Shown: positions 32,035 to 41,759, counted from the first letter of the stretch. The stretch is DNA of 64,000 bases from Alphaproteobacteria bacterium (GCA_041396705.1 JAWKYB010000010.1:62001-126000), one strand, 5' to 3'. Notes: generated by a model not told the origin, from the letters alone. Translations and numbers: made by a program.

Positions 32035-33651
32035 CTACTCCGCCGCGCGGCGCGCCCTGTCGGCCTCGCCCTTGTGGAACAGATAGAAGGTCAGGCTGTC
32101 CTGCAGGGCGATGTAGGCCGCGTCGATGATGTTGGCCGAGATGCCGACGGTCGACCAGCGCCGGCCGTCCGCATCCTCCGATTCGACCATCACGCGGGTG
32201 ACCGCGGCGGTCGCGGCCTGTGGCGTGAGGATGCGGACCTTGAAGTCGGTCAAGCGCACGGTCTCCAGGCCCGGATAGACCGGGTTCAGCGCCTTGCGCA
32301 ACGCCGCATCGAGCGCGTTGACCGGGCCGTTGCCCTCGGCCACCTGCATCGAGACCTCGCCCTTGACCTCGATCTTGACCACCGCCTGGCTGACCGTGGT
32401 CAGGTCGCCGCGGGCGTTGAGCCGGCGCTCGACCTCGCTGCGGAAGCTGACCAGCCGGAAATACTCGGGCAGCTCGCCGAGCGCGCGCCGGGCGAGCAGC
32501 TCGAAGCTGGCCTCGGCTCCGTCGTAGGTATAGCCGTCGAATTCGCGCGCCTTCACCTCGCGCACCAGTCTGTCGATGCGCTTGTCGTCGCGCGCGACCT
32601 CGATGCCCACCTCGGCCAGCCGCACCATCACGTTGGACCGGCCCGCCTGGTCGGAGACGACGATGTGACGGCGGTTGCCGACCGTCGCCGGCACGATGTG
32701 CTCGTAGGTGCGCGGGTCCTTCTGCACCGCGGAGACATGCAGCCCGCCCTTGTGGGCGAAGGCCGCCTCGCCGACATAGGCGGCGTGCCGGTTGTGGCCG
32801 CGGTTCAGCAGCTCGTCGAGCAGCCGCGAGACGTGGGTCAGGTTCTGCAGCTGGGCCTCGGAGATGCCGAGGTCGTAGCGCCCGTCGAACTTCAGCATCA
32901 GCGACGGGATCAGCGAGACCAGGTTGGCATTGCCGCAACGCTCGCCGAGCCCGTTCAGCGTGCCCTGCACCTGGCGCACACCGGCTTCCACCGCCGCCAG
33001 CGAGTTGGCCACCGCGTTCTCGGTGTCGTTGTGCGCGTGGATCGCCAGCCTTTCGCCCGGGATGTGCTCGGTCACTTCGGCGACGATGCGGCGTACCTCG
33101 TGCGGCAGCGTGCCGCCGTTGGTGTCGCACAGCACCACCCAGCGGGCGCCGGCCCGATGGGCGGCGCGCACGCACTCCAGCGCATAGGCCGGGTTGGCCT
33201 TGTAGCCGTCGAAGAAATGCTCGGCGTCGTACAGCGCCTCGCGGCCCCGCGCGACGACGTGGGCGACGCTGTCGGCGATCATCGCCACATTCTCAGACCG
33301 GGCCACGCCCAGCGCCACGTCGACATGGAAATCCCAGGCCTTGCCGACCATGCAGATCGCCGGCGCGGACGCGTTGAGCAGGGCGGCGACGCCGGGATCG
33401 TTCTCGACGCTGCGCCCCGGCCGCCGGGTCATGCCGAAGGCGGTGAAGGTGGCGGTCGCCAGCGCCGGCGGGGCGCCGAAAAAGGCATCGTCCGTCGGGT
33501 TGGCCCCCGGCCAGCCGCCCTCGACATAGGCGACGCCGAGGGCGTCCAGCGCGTGGGCGACGGCGGTCTTGTCGTTGACGGAGAAGTCGACACCCTGGGT
33601 CTGCGCGCCGTCGCGCAGCGTGGTGTCGAAGATGTAGAGGCGTTCCTGCAT
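32035..33651 (-). CDS. cimA: (R)-citramalate synthase
   Basis: A 538-residue enzyme of the alpha-isopropylmalate synthase superfamily that condenses pyruvate and acetyl-CoA to citramalate, a threonine-independent route to isoleucine. The barrel begins IFDTTLRDGAQTQGV (catalytic Arg13-Asp14), with VEGGWPGANPTDDAFF typical of CimA, a metal site HAHNDTENAVANSL and GTLNGLGERCGNANL. The C-terminal LeuA-type regulatory domain (residues about 400-530) includes ELPEYFRLVSFRSEVE. The start M-Q-E-R-L is normal. trmJ follows immediately. Confidence 0.92.
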   Translation of the reverse strand: MQERLYIFDTTLRDGAQTQGVDFSVNDKTAVAHALDALGVAYVEGGWPGANPTDDAFFGAPPALATATFTAFGMTRRPGRSVENDPGVAALLNASAPAICMVGKAWDFHVDVALGVARSENVAMIADSVAHVVARGREALYDAEHFFDGYKANPAYALECVRAAHRAGARWVVLCDTNGGTLPHEVRRIVAEVTEHIPGERLAIHAHNDTENAVANSLAAVEAGVRQVQGTLNGLGERCGNANLVSLIPSLMLKFDGRYDLGISEAQLQNLTHVSRLLDELLNRGHNRHAAYVGEAAFAHKGGLHVSAVQKDPRTYEHIVPATVGNRRHIVVSDQAGRSNVMVRLAEVGIEVARDDKRIDRLVREVKAREFDGYTYDGAEASFELLARRALGELPEYFRLVSFRSEVERRLNARGDLTTVSQAVVKIEVKGEVSMQVAEGNGPVNALDAALRKALNPVYPGLETVRLTDFKVRILTPQAATAAVTRVMVESEDADGRRWSTVGISANIIDAAYIALQDSLTFYLFHKGEADRARRAAE

Positions 33652-33663
33652 CGCCGTCGCCCC

Positions 33664-33990
33664 TCAGTCTGACGCGGCGGACAGATCGACCGCCCGCATC
33701 GTCGGCAGGCCGGCATAGCAGAGCCGCATGTGTTCGGCCTGGCAGGGGCCGAGCCCGGCGACGACGAGCTCGATCATGGCGAGCCCGTCGCCGCGCAGAT
33801 CGAATGCGCAGCGGTCCGGGACCAGGCCAAGCTTGGCGATCGGGGCGACAACGCGGGGCAGCAGGCCGGGGTCGGCGTCGCCGACCATACGGAAACGCCA
33901 GCACGACGGCGCGGGCGCTGTGGCTTCGGCAGGATGCGGTCGCTCAGCGCCGGCGGCTGGAGCGGTGGCTGGTGCGGCAGTGGCGGACAT
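33664..33990 (-). CDS. Small protein with an ACT-like C-terminus
   Basis: A 108-residue protein: an alanine/proline-rich first 40 residues, then CWRFRMVGDADPGLLPRVVA, RCAFDLRGDGLAMIELVVAG and LPTMRAVDLS. The beta-alpha-beta pattern after residue 36 resembles the ACT domains of acetolactate synthase small subunits, but I cannot assign it firmly. Starting 12 bases upstream of cimA, it could be a partner in branched-chain amino acid regulation. ATG at 33990 behind GAGAGGAGA is chosen. Confidence 0.5.
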   Translation of the reverse strand: MSATAAPATAPAAGAERPHPAEATAPAPSCWRFRMVGDADPGLLPRVVAPIAKLGLVPDRCAFDLRGDGLAMIELVVAGLGPCQAEHMRLCYAGLPTMRAVDLSAASD

Positions 33991-34170
33991 CGTCGGATGT
34001 CTCCTCTCGGCAAGACGAAACGCAGGCGTAACCGTGACCCGGACCCTCCTCGGGGGCCGGGACGGTAATTCGCCGCGCAATGCCGTACTGCCCGTACATG
34101 CGGCCTAGCTACCGCCGGGTGCCCGCCGCCGTCAAGCGCCGGGCGCAGGTTGCGACGCCGAGACTGCCGC

Positions 34171-34208
34171 AAAAAGTGATGCCCCCGCCGGGGGGCGGCG
34201 GGGGCATC
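34171..34208 (-). terminator. Intrinsic terminator of the dcw operon
   Basis: On the minus strand the 12-bp stem GATGCCCCCGCC/GGCGGGGGCATC is followed by ACTTTTT. It lies 41 bases after the ftsZ stop codon and closes the whole division cluster. Confidence 0.88.
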
Positions 34209-34248
34209 GCACCATGCCGACGCTGTTGCGGTGACTAGCGCAAGTCGA

Positions 34249-36042
34249 TCAATTGGCCTGGCGACGCAGGAATGCCGGGATGTCCAGCATGTCGTCCTCA
34301 GGCTGGCGCTGCGACGACGGCCGCTCCTCGCTTTCCAGTCCGGTCAGCTGCGGCTGGGCGAGCGGTTCGCGGGTCGGCCGGGCCTGCGCCCGCGGACGCT
34401 CGACCACCGGATCGAGCTGCTCCTCGTCGTGCTCCTCGTCCTCGCGGCGGGCGCGGCCGGTACCGGTCATCCGCTCGAACAGGCTGGCACCGTGCTTGCC
34501 GCGGAAGCGGAACCGCCCGCCCTTGCCCGGCTCGTCGGCCTCGGCCGGCGCGTCCAGCGGCTGGCGCCGGCTCTGCGGCTCCACCGCCTGCGGCGGCATG
34601 TAGGGCTCCTCGGCATCCTCCGGTTCCGGCATGGCGCGGGCGGTCGCGGCCATCGACGGTGCCGGGATCGCGCTGTGGCCGTAGGTCGGGGCCGACGGAC
34701 GCTGCTGCATCGTCGTCGCCGCACCCGCCGCCGAGGCGCGCGGGCCGGCGCGCAGCGGCATGCGGCTGCCGGTGTCCACCGACGGGCTGGCCACCGGCGC
34801 GGCGCCGAGGCTCGGCTGGCCGTAGGTGCGGATCGTCGGCTGGGCGGCCGGCTTCGGTGCCGGCTCGCGCACCGCCGCCGGGCGGGCCGGCTCCGGCTCC
34901 GCTTCGACCATCTCTTCCTCTTCCGGCTCGGCGATCGCCGCCTGTGCCTTGACCTCGAAGTTCTCGGCCGGCTTCAGCGGCGCATCGGCCGCACGTGCCG
35001 GGTTGCGCACGGTGACCGGACGGCCGGCGTCGGTGGCCAGGCTCAGCACGGTGGTCCGCGGCGCGGCCTCGTCGGATGCCTCGATCCCGGTGGCGACCAC
35101 CGAGACCCGCATCCGTCCGTCGAGCGCATCGTCGAAGGTGGCGCCGAAGATGATGTTGGCGTCGGGATCGACCTCCTCGCGGATGCGGTTGCAGGCCTCG
35201 TCGACCTCGTAGAGGGTCATGTCGTTGCCGCCGGAGATGTTGATCAGCACGCCGCGGGCGCCCTTCATCGAGACGTCGTCCAACAGCGGGTTGGAGATGG
35301 CGGCCTCGGCGGCATCGACCGCACGGCGGTCGCCGTCGGCCTCGCCGGTGCCCATCATCGCCTTGCCCATCTCGCCCATCACGGTGCGGATGTCGGCGAA
35401 GTCCAGGTTGATCAGGCCCGGCATCACCATCAGGTCGGTGACCCCGCGCACGCCGCAGTTCAGCACCTCGTCGGCCATGTTGAAGGCATCGGCGAAGGTG
35501 GTCTTCTCGCTGGCGATCCGGAACAGGTTCTGGTTCGGGATCACGATCAGCGTGTCGACATACTGCTGCAGCTCCTGGATGCCCTGCTCGGCGATCCGCA
35601 TGCGCTGCTGGCCCTCGAAGTGGAACGGCTTGGTCACCACGCCCACGGTCAGGATGCCGTGCTCGCGGATCGCGCGCGCGATCACCGGTGCGGCGCCGGT
35701 GCCGGTGCCGCCGCCCATGCCGGCGGTGATGAACGCCATGTGCACGCCGTCGAGCTGGGCCAGCAGCTGGTCCAGGTCCTCCTCGGCGGCGGCGCGGCCG
35801 ACCTCGGGCCGGGCGCCGGCGCCCAGGCCCTGGGTCAGGTTGGCGCCGATCTGGATGCGGCGCTCGCACAGCGACGCGGCCAGCGACTGGGAGTCGGTGT
35901 TGGCGACCAGGAACTCGACCCCCTCCAGCTTGGCTCGGATCATGTTGTTGACGGCATTGCAGCCGGCACCACCGACGCCGATCACCAGGATGTGCGGGCG
36001 AAGCTCCGGCTGGATCTGCTCGATGTTGAGGTTGAGGGTCAT
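34249..36042 (-). CDS. ftsZ: Cell division protein FtsZ
   Basis: A 597-residue tubulin-like GTPase that forms the Z ring. The GTP site GGGTGTG is at residues 110-116, with NTD and ANLTQGLGAGARPEVGR before it and the T7-loop region DLMVMPGLINLDFADI. The core ends near residue 320; a low-complexity, proline- and charge-rich linker of about 260 residues leads to the conserved tail DDMLDIPAFLRRQAN (FtsA/ZipA-type binding peptide). The length is well above the 380-400 of many bacteria but is common in alphaproteobacteria. It is last in the cluster, 190 bases after ftsA. Confidence 0.98.
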   Translation of the reverse strand: MTLNLNIEQIQPELRPHILVIGVGGAGCNAVNNMIRAKLEGVEFLVANTDSQSLAASLCERRIQIGANLTQGLGAGARPEVGRAAAEEDLDQLLAQLDGVHMAFITAGMGGGTGTGAAPVIARAIREHGILTVGVVTKPFHFEGQQRMRIAEQGIQELQQYVDTLIVIPNQNLFRIASEKTTFADAFNMADEVLNCGVRGVTDLMVMPGLINLDFADIRTVMGEMGKAMMGTGEADGDRRAVDAAEAAISNPLLDDVSMKGARGVLINISGGNDMTLYEVDEACNRIREEVDPDANIIFGATFDDALDGRMRVSVVATGIEASDEAAPRTTVLSLATDAGRPVTVRNPARAADAPLKPAENFEVKAQAAIAEPEEEEMVEAEPEPARPAAVREPAPKPAAQPTIRTYGQPSLGAAPVASPSVDTGSRMPLRAGPRASAAGAATTMQQRPSAPTYGHSAIPAPSMAATARAMPEPEDAEEPYMPPQAVEPQSRRQPLDAPAEADEPGKGGRFRFRGKHGASLFERMTGTGRARREDEEHDEEQLDPVVERPRAQARPTREPLAQPQLTGLESEERPSSQRQPEDDMLDIPAFLRRQAN

Positions 36043-36232
36043 GCTTGTCTCCGCTTCGATGCGCCTAGGGCTTGGTGCTTGGGGTCGGCCACTCTGCAGG
36101 CAGCCGTTCGTTCAGGGGGTGGGCCGGGCGGCGCCTTGCTGCGTCGGCCATGGGGGGTGCGGTCCGCCGGCGGCCGGCTGATGCGCCAGAGCCGCCTGAG
36201 CCTGCGGGCGGTGAGCTCGGGCCGTATCATGG

Positions 36233-37465
36233 TCAGAAGCTCTCCTTCAGCCACAGGCCAAGCCGGCCGAACAGGCCGGCGCGATGCGGTTTGGTGACGG
36301 TCTGCAGCACCGGCTCCTGCTGCACGCGCGCCGCGTAGGCGATCAGCCCCGCGACGGTGGCGAATGCCGGGCCGCCGCTGGTCTCGGCCAGGCCGGCGAA
36401 GCCGATCGGCCGGCCGATGCGGACCTGCTTGTCGAACACGTGGCCGGCCAAGTCGCGGACGCCCTGCAGCTGGCTGGCGCCGCCGGTCAGCACCACGCGG
36501 CGGCCGGCCTGGTTGGCGACGCCGGAATGCTCGATGCGGGCGCGGACCAGTTCGAAGGTCTCCTCCATGCGCGGCTGGATGATGGTGTTGACCACGGCGC
36601 GCGGGATCTGCTGGCCGTCGCGGCGGCCGTCCTCGCCGACCAGCGGCACGTCGATCACCTCCTGCGCGTCGGACGGCGAAGGCAGGGCGGCGCCGTACAG
36701 CGTCTTCATCCGCTCGGCATGGCCGATCGGGGTGGACAGCCCGTGGGCGATGTCGTTGGTGACGTGCGCGCCGCCGACCGGCACGGAATCGGCATGGACC
36801 AGCGCGCCGTCGAAGAAAACGCCGAACGAGGTGCGGCCGGCGCCCATGTCGACCAGGGTGACGCCCAACTCCAGCTCGTCGCTGACCAGGCAGGCCAGGC
36901 CCGCGGCATAGCCGGCGGCAACCGGCGTCTCCATCACCAGATGGGCGCGGCGCACGCAGCTCTGCAGGGTGCGGACGTGGCTGGCCGGCGCGCCGCACAG
37001 GTGCATCTCCACCGACAGCTCGCTGCCGTACATGTCGCGCGGGTCGCTGATGCCGAACTGGCCGTCGATGCCGAAGCTGCGCGGCACCGCGTGCAGCACG
37101 ATCTCGTCGTCGCGATTGTGACGGCTGCGGCCCGCCTCGAGCACGCGGCGGATGTCGGCATCGGTGACCTGGTCGCCGGTGATCGGCAGCGATGCGGTGA
37201 CGGTGCGCGACTGCGGCGCACAGCCGGTCAGCGCCACGATCACACGGTCGATGGTCTCGCCCGCCATCTCCTCGGCCGCATGCACGGCGCCGGTGATGGC
37301 ATGGGTGACCGCATCCATGTCGGTGATCACGCCATTGCGCACGCCGCTGGAGATCTGGTGGCCGATGCCGGTCACCCGCGGCGGCCCCTCGCGCGAGATG
37401 TCGGCGATGAGGCAGCAGATCTTGCTGGAGCCGATGTCCAGCGCGGCAACCAGCCCGTCACGCAT
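36233..37465 (-). CDS. ftsA: Cell division protein FtsA
   Basis: A 410-residue actin-like protein that anchors FtsZ to the membrane. It has the ATPase phosphate loop ALDIGSSKICCLIA, the inserted 1C domain after about residue 85, the second phosphate loop VDMGAGRTSFGVF, the adenosine motif VVLTGGASQLQGV and a C-terminal amphipathic helix RLGLWLKESF that inserts into the membrane. It overlaps ftsQ by 8 bases. The 190-base gap before ftsZ is the largest in the cluster and may hold an extra ftsZ promoter. Confidence 0.97.
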   Translation of the reverse strand: MRDGLVAALDIGSSKICCLIADISREGPPRVTGIGHQISSGVRNGVITDMDAVTHAITGAVHAAEEMAGETIDRVIVALTGCAPQSRTVTASLPITGDQVTDADIRRVLEAGRSRHNRDDEIVLHAVPRSFGIDGQFGISDPRDMYGSELSVEMHLCGAPASHVRTLQSCVRRAHLVMETPVAAGYAAGLACLVSDELELGVTLVDMGAGRTSFGVFFDGALVHADSVPVGGAHVTNDIAHGLSTPIGHAERMKTLYGAALPSPSDAQEVIDVPLVGEDGRRDGQQIPRAVVNTIIQPRMEETFELVRARIEHSGVANQAGRRVVLTGGASQLQGVRDLAGHVFDKQVRIGRPIGFAGLAETSGGPAFATVAGLIAYAARVQQEPVLQTVTKPHRAGLFGRLGLWLKESF

Positions 37466-38378
37466 CCTGTCCGATCCCCATTTGCTCGATGGCGTCGTCG
37501 CTCAGTTCGACCGTCAGCCTGTCGTCCTGCCGCAGGTCGATGGCGACGACGTCGCGCTCCAGCAGCATGTGCTCGGCCTCCAGCCGCGCCAGCCGCGCCC
37601 AGGCCTCGGCCGGCCGGTCGGCGGGCAGCAGCACGTCGATCCCGCTGTCCAGCCGCACGGTCCAGCGGCGGTCGTCGATCCAGGTGGCGGCGCGGACCCG
37701 GCGCGACAGCTCCGGCTCCTGCGACAGGATCGCGAACAGGTGCGGCGCATGGTCCGGCGCATGCTCGCCGATGACGATCGGCAGGCTGGCCTCGGACTCG
37801 CTGCCGGTGGCCGGCAGGATCACGCCCTCCTCGTCGACCACGGCGACGCGGCCGTTGCGCTGCCAAAGCGCGAACGGCACCCGCTCGACCAGCCGGATGC
37901 GGATGATGTCGGGCAACTGGCGCACCACTTCGGCGCTGCGCACCCAGGCAAGTGACTCGATCCGCGTGCGGATCGATTCCGGATCCATGTCCAGGATCGG
38001 GTCGCCGCGGTTCAGGCCGATGGCGATGCGCAGCGCCTCCAGCTCGGTATGGGTCCGGCCGGAAACCAGCACGTCGCCGACCTGGAAGCCGGCCTGCTGC
38101 ACGGCATAGCCGCCGACGTCGGCAACCTGCTCCGACAGGCGGGCGGGCAGGTCGGAGCGCACCGCATAGGCGACCGAGCCGCCGATGACGCACAGCGCCA
38201 GCGCGAATCCGGCGATGCGCGCCCAGCGGTCGACCCAGCGGCACGACGGATGCTGGCCGCTGAGCAGCGCCAGGACCGGGTGGTCGCGGCCGACCGGGCG
38301 CACGTTGTCCCAGACGGTCGCATCCTCGAACACGTCGGGATAGGGGTCGAGCTGCGGCTCGTCGCGGAACGGGTTCAT
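37458..38378 (-). CDS. ftsQ: Cell division protein FtsQ
   Basis: A 306-residue bitopic protein: cytoplasmic N-terminus (about 50 residues, acidic), one transmembrane helix IAGFALALCVIGGSVAYAV, then the POTRA domain (VGDVLVSGRTHTELEALRIA) and the beta domain with VVRQLPDIIRIRLVERVPFA and IDLRQDDRLTVEL. It links the Z ring to FtsW/FtsI. The ATG at 38378 overlaps the ddl TGA by four bases. Confidence 0.95.
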   Translation of the reverse strand: MNPFRDEPQLDPYPDVFEDATVWDNVRPVGRDHPVLALLSGQHPSCRWVDRWARIAGFALALCVIGGSVAYAVRSDLPARLSEQVADVGGYAVQQAGFQVGDVLVSGRTHTELEALRIAIGLNRGDPILDMDPESIRTRIESLAWVRSAEVVRQLPDIIRIRLVERVPFALWQRNGRVAVVDEEGVILPATGSESEASLPIVIGEHAPDHAPHLFAILSQEPELSRRVRAATWIDDRRWTVRLDSGIDVLLPADRPAEAWARLARLEAEHMLLERDVVAIDLRQDDRLTVELSDDAIEQMGIGQDA

Positions 38379-39352
38379 GCCGCGTCCCCCTTGTGGCGCA
38401 CCGGCCTGCGGATGCTGGCCGGCACGTCGCAGGTGGCCAGCTCGACCATCCACTTCACCAGCGCCACATAGGAGACGCGGTGATAGGCGGCGATCTCCGG
38501 CACCAGCGAGGTCGGGGTCATGCCCGGCTGGGTGTTGACCTCCAGCACGTAGACCTTCCCCGGCTCGCCGCCGGTATCGTCGTAGCGCAGGTCGACGCGG
38601 CTGACGCCGCGGCACGACAGGGCGCGGTGCGCGCGCTCGGCGACGCGCAGCACCTCGGCATAGCCGTCGGGGTGGATCGGCGCCGGCATCAGGTGCTCGG
38701 ACTCGCCGGGCGTGTACTTGGCGACGTAGTCGTAGAACTTGCGCCGGGTCCGGATCTCGATCGCGCCCAGCGCGCTGGCGCCTTCGCCTTCGCCGATCAC
38801 CGCTGCCTGGATCTCGCGGCCGGGGATGTAGCGCTCGACATAGACCTCGTCGCCGAAGGCCCAGGTCTCGGCGTCGAAGGCCGGCTCGTTGTCGCCCTCG
38901 AACAGCACCCGCACGCCGACGCTGGAACCCTCCGCCACCGGCTTGACCACGAAGGGCCGCGGCATCGGGTCGCCCTTCGGGGCGCCGGCGCGATGGATCA
39001 GCATCGCCGGCGGCATGGCCAGGCCCGCCGCCTCCAGCACCGCGCGCGACACCCGCTTGTCCATGCCCAGCGCCGACGACAGCACGCCGGAACCGGTGTA
39101 GGGCACGCCCATCAGCTCGAGCAGGCCCTGGATGCAGCCGTCCTCGCCGAAGCGGCCGTGCAGCATGTTGAACACGCAGTCGGGCGGCGGGGTCAGCGCC
39201 TTGACCAGGGCGGCGATGTCGTCGGTGACGTCGATCGGATAGGCGTCGAAGCCGCCGGCGCGCAGTGCCTTCAGGCAGCCGGCGCCGCTCGACAGCGAGA
39301 CCTCGCGCTCGGCCGAGATCCCGCCCATCAGCACGGCGACGCGCTTGGCCAT
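38375..39352 (-). CDS. ddl: D-alanine-D-alanine ligase
   Basis: A 325-residue ATP-grasp ligase making the D-Ala-D-Ala end of the peptidoglycan stem. Visible features: VLMGGISAEREVSLSSG, FNMLHGRFGEDGCIQG, PYTGSGVLSSALGMDK, FVVKPVAEGSSVGV and VDLRYDDTGG with VLEVNTQPGMTPTSLVPE for metal and substrate. It lies between murB and ftsQ, as in many alphaproteobacteria, with ATGA overlaps on both sides. Confidence 0.97.
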   Translation of the reverse strand: MAKRVAVLMGGISAEREVSLSSGAGCLKALRAGGFDAYPIDVTDDIAALVKALTPPPDCVFNMLHGRFGEDGCIQGLLELMGVPYTGSGVLSSALGMDKRVSRAVLEAAGLAMPPAMLIHRAGAPKGDPMPRPFVVKPVAEGSSVGVRVLFEGDNEPAFDAETWAFGDEVYVERYIPGREIQAAVIGEGEGASALGAIEIRTRRKFYDYVAKYTPGESEHLMPAPIHPDGYAEVLRVAERAHRALSCRGVSRVDLRYDDTGGEPGKVYVLEVNTQPGMTPTSLVPEIAAYHRVSYVALVKWMVELATCDVPASIRRPVRHKGDAA

Positions 39353-40317
39353 CACGCGTCCTCCCGCTGCTGGGGCGCGCGCACGCCGATGCGGCGGATT
39401 TCCCAGCGCAGGGTCACGCCGGTGGCGGCCAGCACGCGGGCGCGCACGGTCTCGCCCAGATCCTCCAGGTCGGCGGCGGTGGCGTCGCCGGTGTTGATCA
39501 GGAAGTTGCAGTGCTGCTCGGACACCTGCGCGCCGCCCAGCCGCAGGCCGCGGCAGCCGGCCCGGTCGATCAGCTTCCAGGCCTTCGCGCCCGGCGGGTT
39601 GGCGAAGGTGCTGCCGCCGGTGCGCGACCGGATCGGCTGGCTTTGCTCGCGCGCCACCTGGATCGCGGCCATCCGGGCGGCGATCTCGGCCGGGTCGCCG
39701 GCGCCGCCGCGCAGGCGCGCCCCAGTGAAGATCAGGTCGTCCGGCGCGCCGCAATGGCGGTAGTCCATCGCCATCGCGTCCAGGTCCAGCGTCAGGTGCC
39801 GGCCGGCGCGGTCGATCGCATAGGCCTCGACCAGCACGTCGCGCAGCTCGCGGCCATAGGCGCCGGCATTCATCCGCAGTCCGCCGCCGAGCGTGCCAGG
39901 CACGCCGACCAGGAACTCCAGCCCGGCGATGCCGGCCGCGGCGGCGACCTTGGCGATGTTGACGTCCAGCGCGGCGGCGCCGGCGATCACGTCGGTGCCG
40001 TCCGGCCGGATGTCGGCGAAGCCGCGGCCCAACTTGACCACCACCCCCGGCACCCCGCCGTCGCGCACCAGCAGGTTGGAGGCGACGCCGATCACCGTCA
40101 CCGGCACGTCGCCCGGCAGGCCGGCCAGCAGGGTGGCCAGATCGTCGGCGTCGGCCGGGCGGGCCAGCACCTCGGCCGGTCCGCCGACCCGGAACCAGCT
40201 GGTGCGGCCCAGCTCGGCCCAGGCGGAGACGCGGCCGCGCAGGGCCGGCATCCGGTCGATCAGGGCGGGGCCCGCCGAAGCCGGCATGTCGGGAATCCTG
40301 GCCATCGCGGCGGTCAT
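39352..40317 (-). CDS. murB: UDP-N-acetylenolpyruvoylglucosamine reductase
   Basis: A 321-residue FAD enzyme reducing enolpyruvyl-UDP-GlcNAc to UDP-MurNAc. It has TSWFRVGGPAEVLARP, the FAD-binding GVASNLLVRDGG (usually GxGSN), GVPGTLGGGLRMNAGAYG and the proton-donor serine motif RTGGSTFANPPGAKAWKLID. The ending is the usual short C-terminal helix of the domain. It shares four-base overlaps with murC and ddl. Confidence 0.96.
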   Translation of the reverse strand: MTAAMARIPDMPASAGPALIDRMPALRGRVSAWAELGRTSWFRVGGPAEVLARPADADDLATLLAGLPGDVPVTVIGVASNLLVRDGGVPGVVVKLGRGFADIRPDGTDVIAGAAALDVNIAKVAAAAGIAGLEFLVGVPGTLGGGLRMNAGAYGRELRDVLVEAYAIDRAGRHLTLDLDAMAMDYRHCGAPDDLIFTGARLRGGAGDPAEIAARMAAIQVAREQSQPIRSRTGGSTFANPPGAKAWKLIDRAGCRGLRLGGAQVSEQHCNFLINTGDATAADLEDLGETVRARVLAATGVTLRWEIRRIGVRAPQQREDA

Positions 40318-41759
40318 CGCCCCTGGCCTCCGGCCGCGGCCGGCTCCGGCTCCAGGATCGCGGCCAGTTGCTCGGGCAGGGCGTTGGCCCAGGCGGTGAC
40401 GCTGCCGGCACCGAGGCAGACGACCAGATCGCCCGGCCGTGCCAGCTCGACCACCCGCCCTGCCAAAGCATCCGGGCCGTCCAGCGCCTCGGCATGGCGA
40501 TGGCCATGGGCGCGCAGCCCGCTGACCAGGGCGTCGCGGTCGACGCCCTCGATCGGCGCCTCGCCGGCCGGATAGACGTCGGCGACCAGCACCGCGTCGG
40601 CATCGTTGAAGCAGGTGCAGAAGTCGTCGAACAGCGCGCTGAGCCGGGTGTAGCGGTGCGGCTGGACCACGGCGATCACGTGGCCGGCGCCGGTGCCGCG
40701 GGCCGCGGCCAGCACGGCGGCGATCTCGACCGGGTGGTGGCCGTAGTCGTCGATCACGGTGATACCGCCGACGGTGCCGGTGTGGGTGAAGCGGCGCTTG
40801 ACCCCGCCGAAGCGGGCGAGGCCCTTGCGGATCGCGGCGTGGTTGACGCCGAGTTCGATCGCGCAGGCGATGGCGGCGCAGGCGTTCAGCACGTTGTGCT
40901 CGCCGGCCATCGGCAGCTTCAGCTCGCGCAGCGTGACCGGCCCGCCGGTGACATGGGCGCCGATCTCCACGTCGAACTGCGCCCCGCTCGGGCTGATCGC
41001 GATGTTGGTGGCGCGCACGTCGGCCTGCCGGCTCTTGCCATAGGCGATGACCTTGCGGTCGGACAGCGCCGGGATCAGCGCCTGCACCTCCGGGTGGTCG
41101 ATGCACATCACCGCGAAGCCGTAGAACGGGATGTTGGCGACGAAGGCCTGGAACGCGTCGCGCACGTCCGCGAAGCTGTCGTAGTAGTCCATGTGCTCGC
41201 GGTCGATGTTGGTCACCACCGCGACCGTCGCCGGCAGGTTGACGAAGCTGCCGTCGCTCTCGTCGGCCTCGACCACCATCCAGTCGCCCTTGCCCAGGCG
41301 CGCATTGGTGCCGTAGGCGTTGATGACGCCGCCGTTGATCACGGTCGGGTCCATGCCGCCGGCATCGAGCAGGGCGGCGACCATCGAGGTGGTGGTGGTC
41401 TTGCCGTGGGTGCCGCCGATGGCGACCGACCACTTCAGCCGCATCAGCTCGCCCAGCATCTCGGCCCGCGGCACGACCGGCGTGCGCGCGGCGCGGGCGG
41501 CGTCCAGCTCCGGGTTGCCGGCCTTGATCGCCGACGACACCACCGCCACCGCCGCGTCGCCCAGGTTGGCGGCGTCGTGACCGACCGTCACCGGGATGCC
41601 CAGCGCGCGCAGGCGCTTGACGTTGGCGTTCTCGGCCACGTCGCTGCCCTGCACCTTGTAGCCCAGGGTGTGCATGACCTCGGCGATGCCGCTCATGCCG
41701 ATGCCGCCGATGCCGATGAAGTGCAGCGTGCCGATGTCGAAGGGCATCGCACCGGTCAT
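40314..41759 (-). CDS. murC: UDP-N-acetylmuramate-L-alanine ligase
   Basis: A 481-residue Mur ligase that adds L-Ala to UDP-MurNAc. The N-terminal domain has HFIGIGGIGMSGIAEV, the ATP site is AIGGTHGKTTTTSM, with EADESDGSF and NIDREHMDYY, and the C-terminal domain has IDDYGHHPVEIAAVL and VVQPHRYTR. The order and overlap (ATGA at both ends) place it between murG and murB. Confidence 0.97.
   Translation of the reverse strand: MTGAMPFDIGTLHFIGIGGIGMSGIAEVMHTLGYKVQGSDVAENANVKRLRALGIPVTVGHDAANLGDAAVAVVSSAIKAGNPELDAARAARTPVVPRAEMLGELMRLKWSVAIGGTHGKTTTTSMVAALLDAGGMDPTVINGGVINAYGTNARLGKGDWMVVEADESDGSFVNLPATVAVVTNIDREHMDYYDSFADVRDAFQAFVANIPFYGFAVMCIDHPEVQALIPALSDRKVIAYGKSRQADVRATNIAISPSGAQFDVEIGAHVTGGPVTLRELKLPMAGEHNVLNACAAIACAIELGVNHAAIRKGLARFGGVKRRFTHTGTVGGITVIDDYGHHPVEIAAVLAAARGTGAGHVIAVVQPHRYTRLSALFDDFCTCFNDADAVLVADVYPAGEAPIEGVDRDALVSGLRAHGHRHAEALDGPDALAGRVVELARPGDLVVCLGAGSVTAWANALPEQLAAILEPEPAAAGGQGR

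Noticed and set aside
36043..36232. ftsA-ftsZ gap as a clear ftsZ promoter
   Set aside because: I found no convincing -35/-10 pair; a promoter is possible but unsupported by sequence alone.
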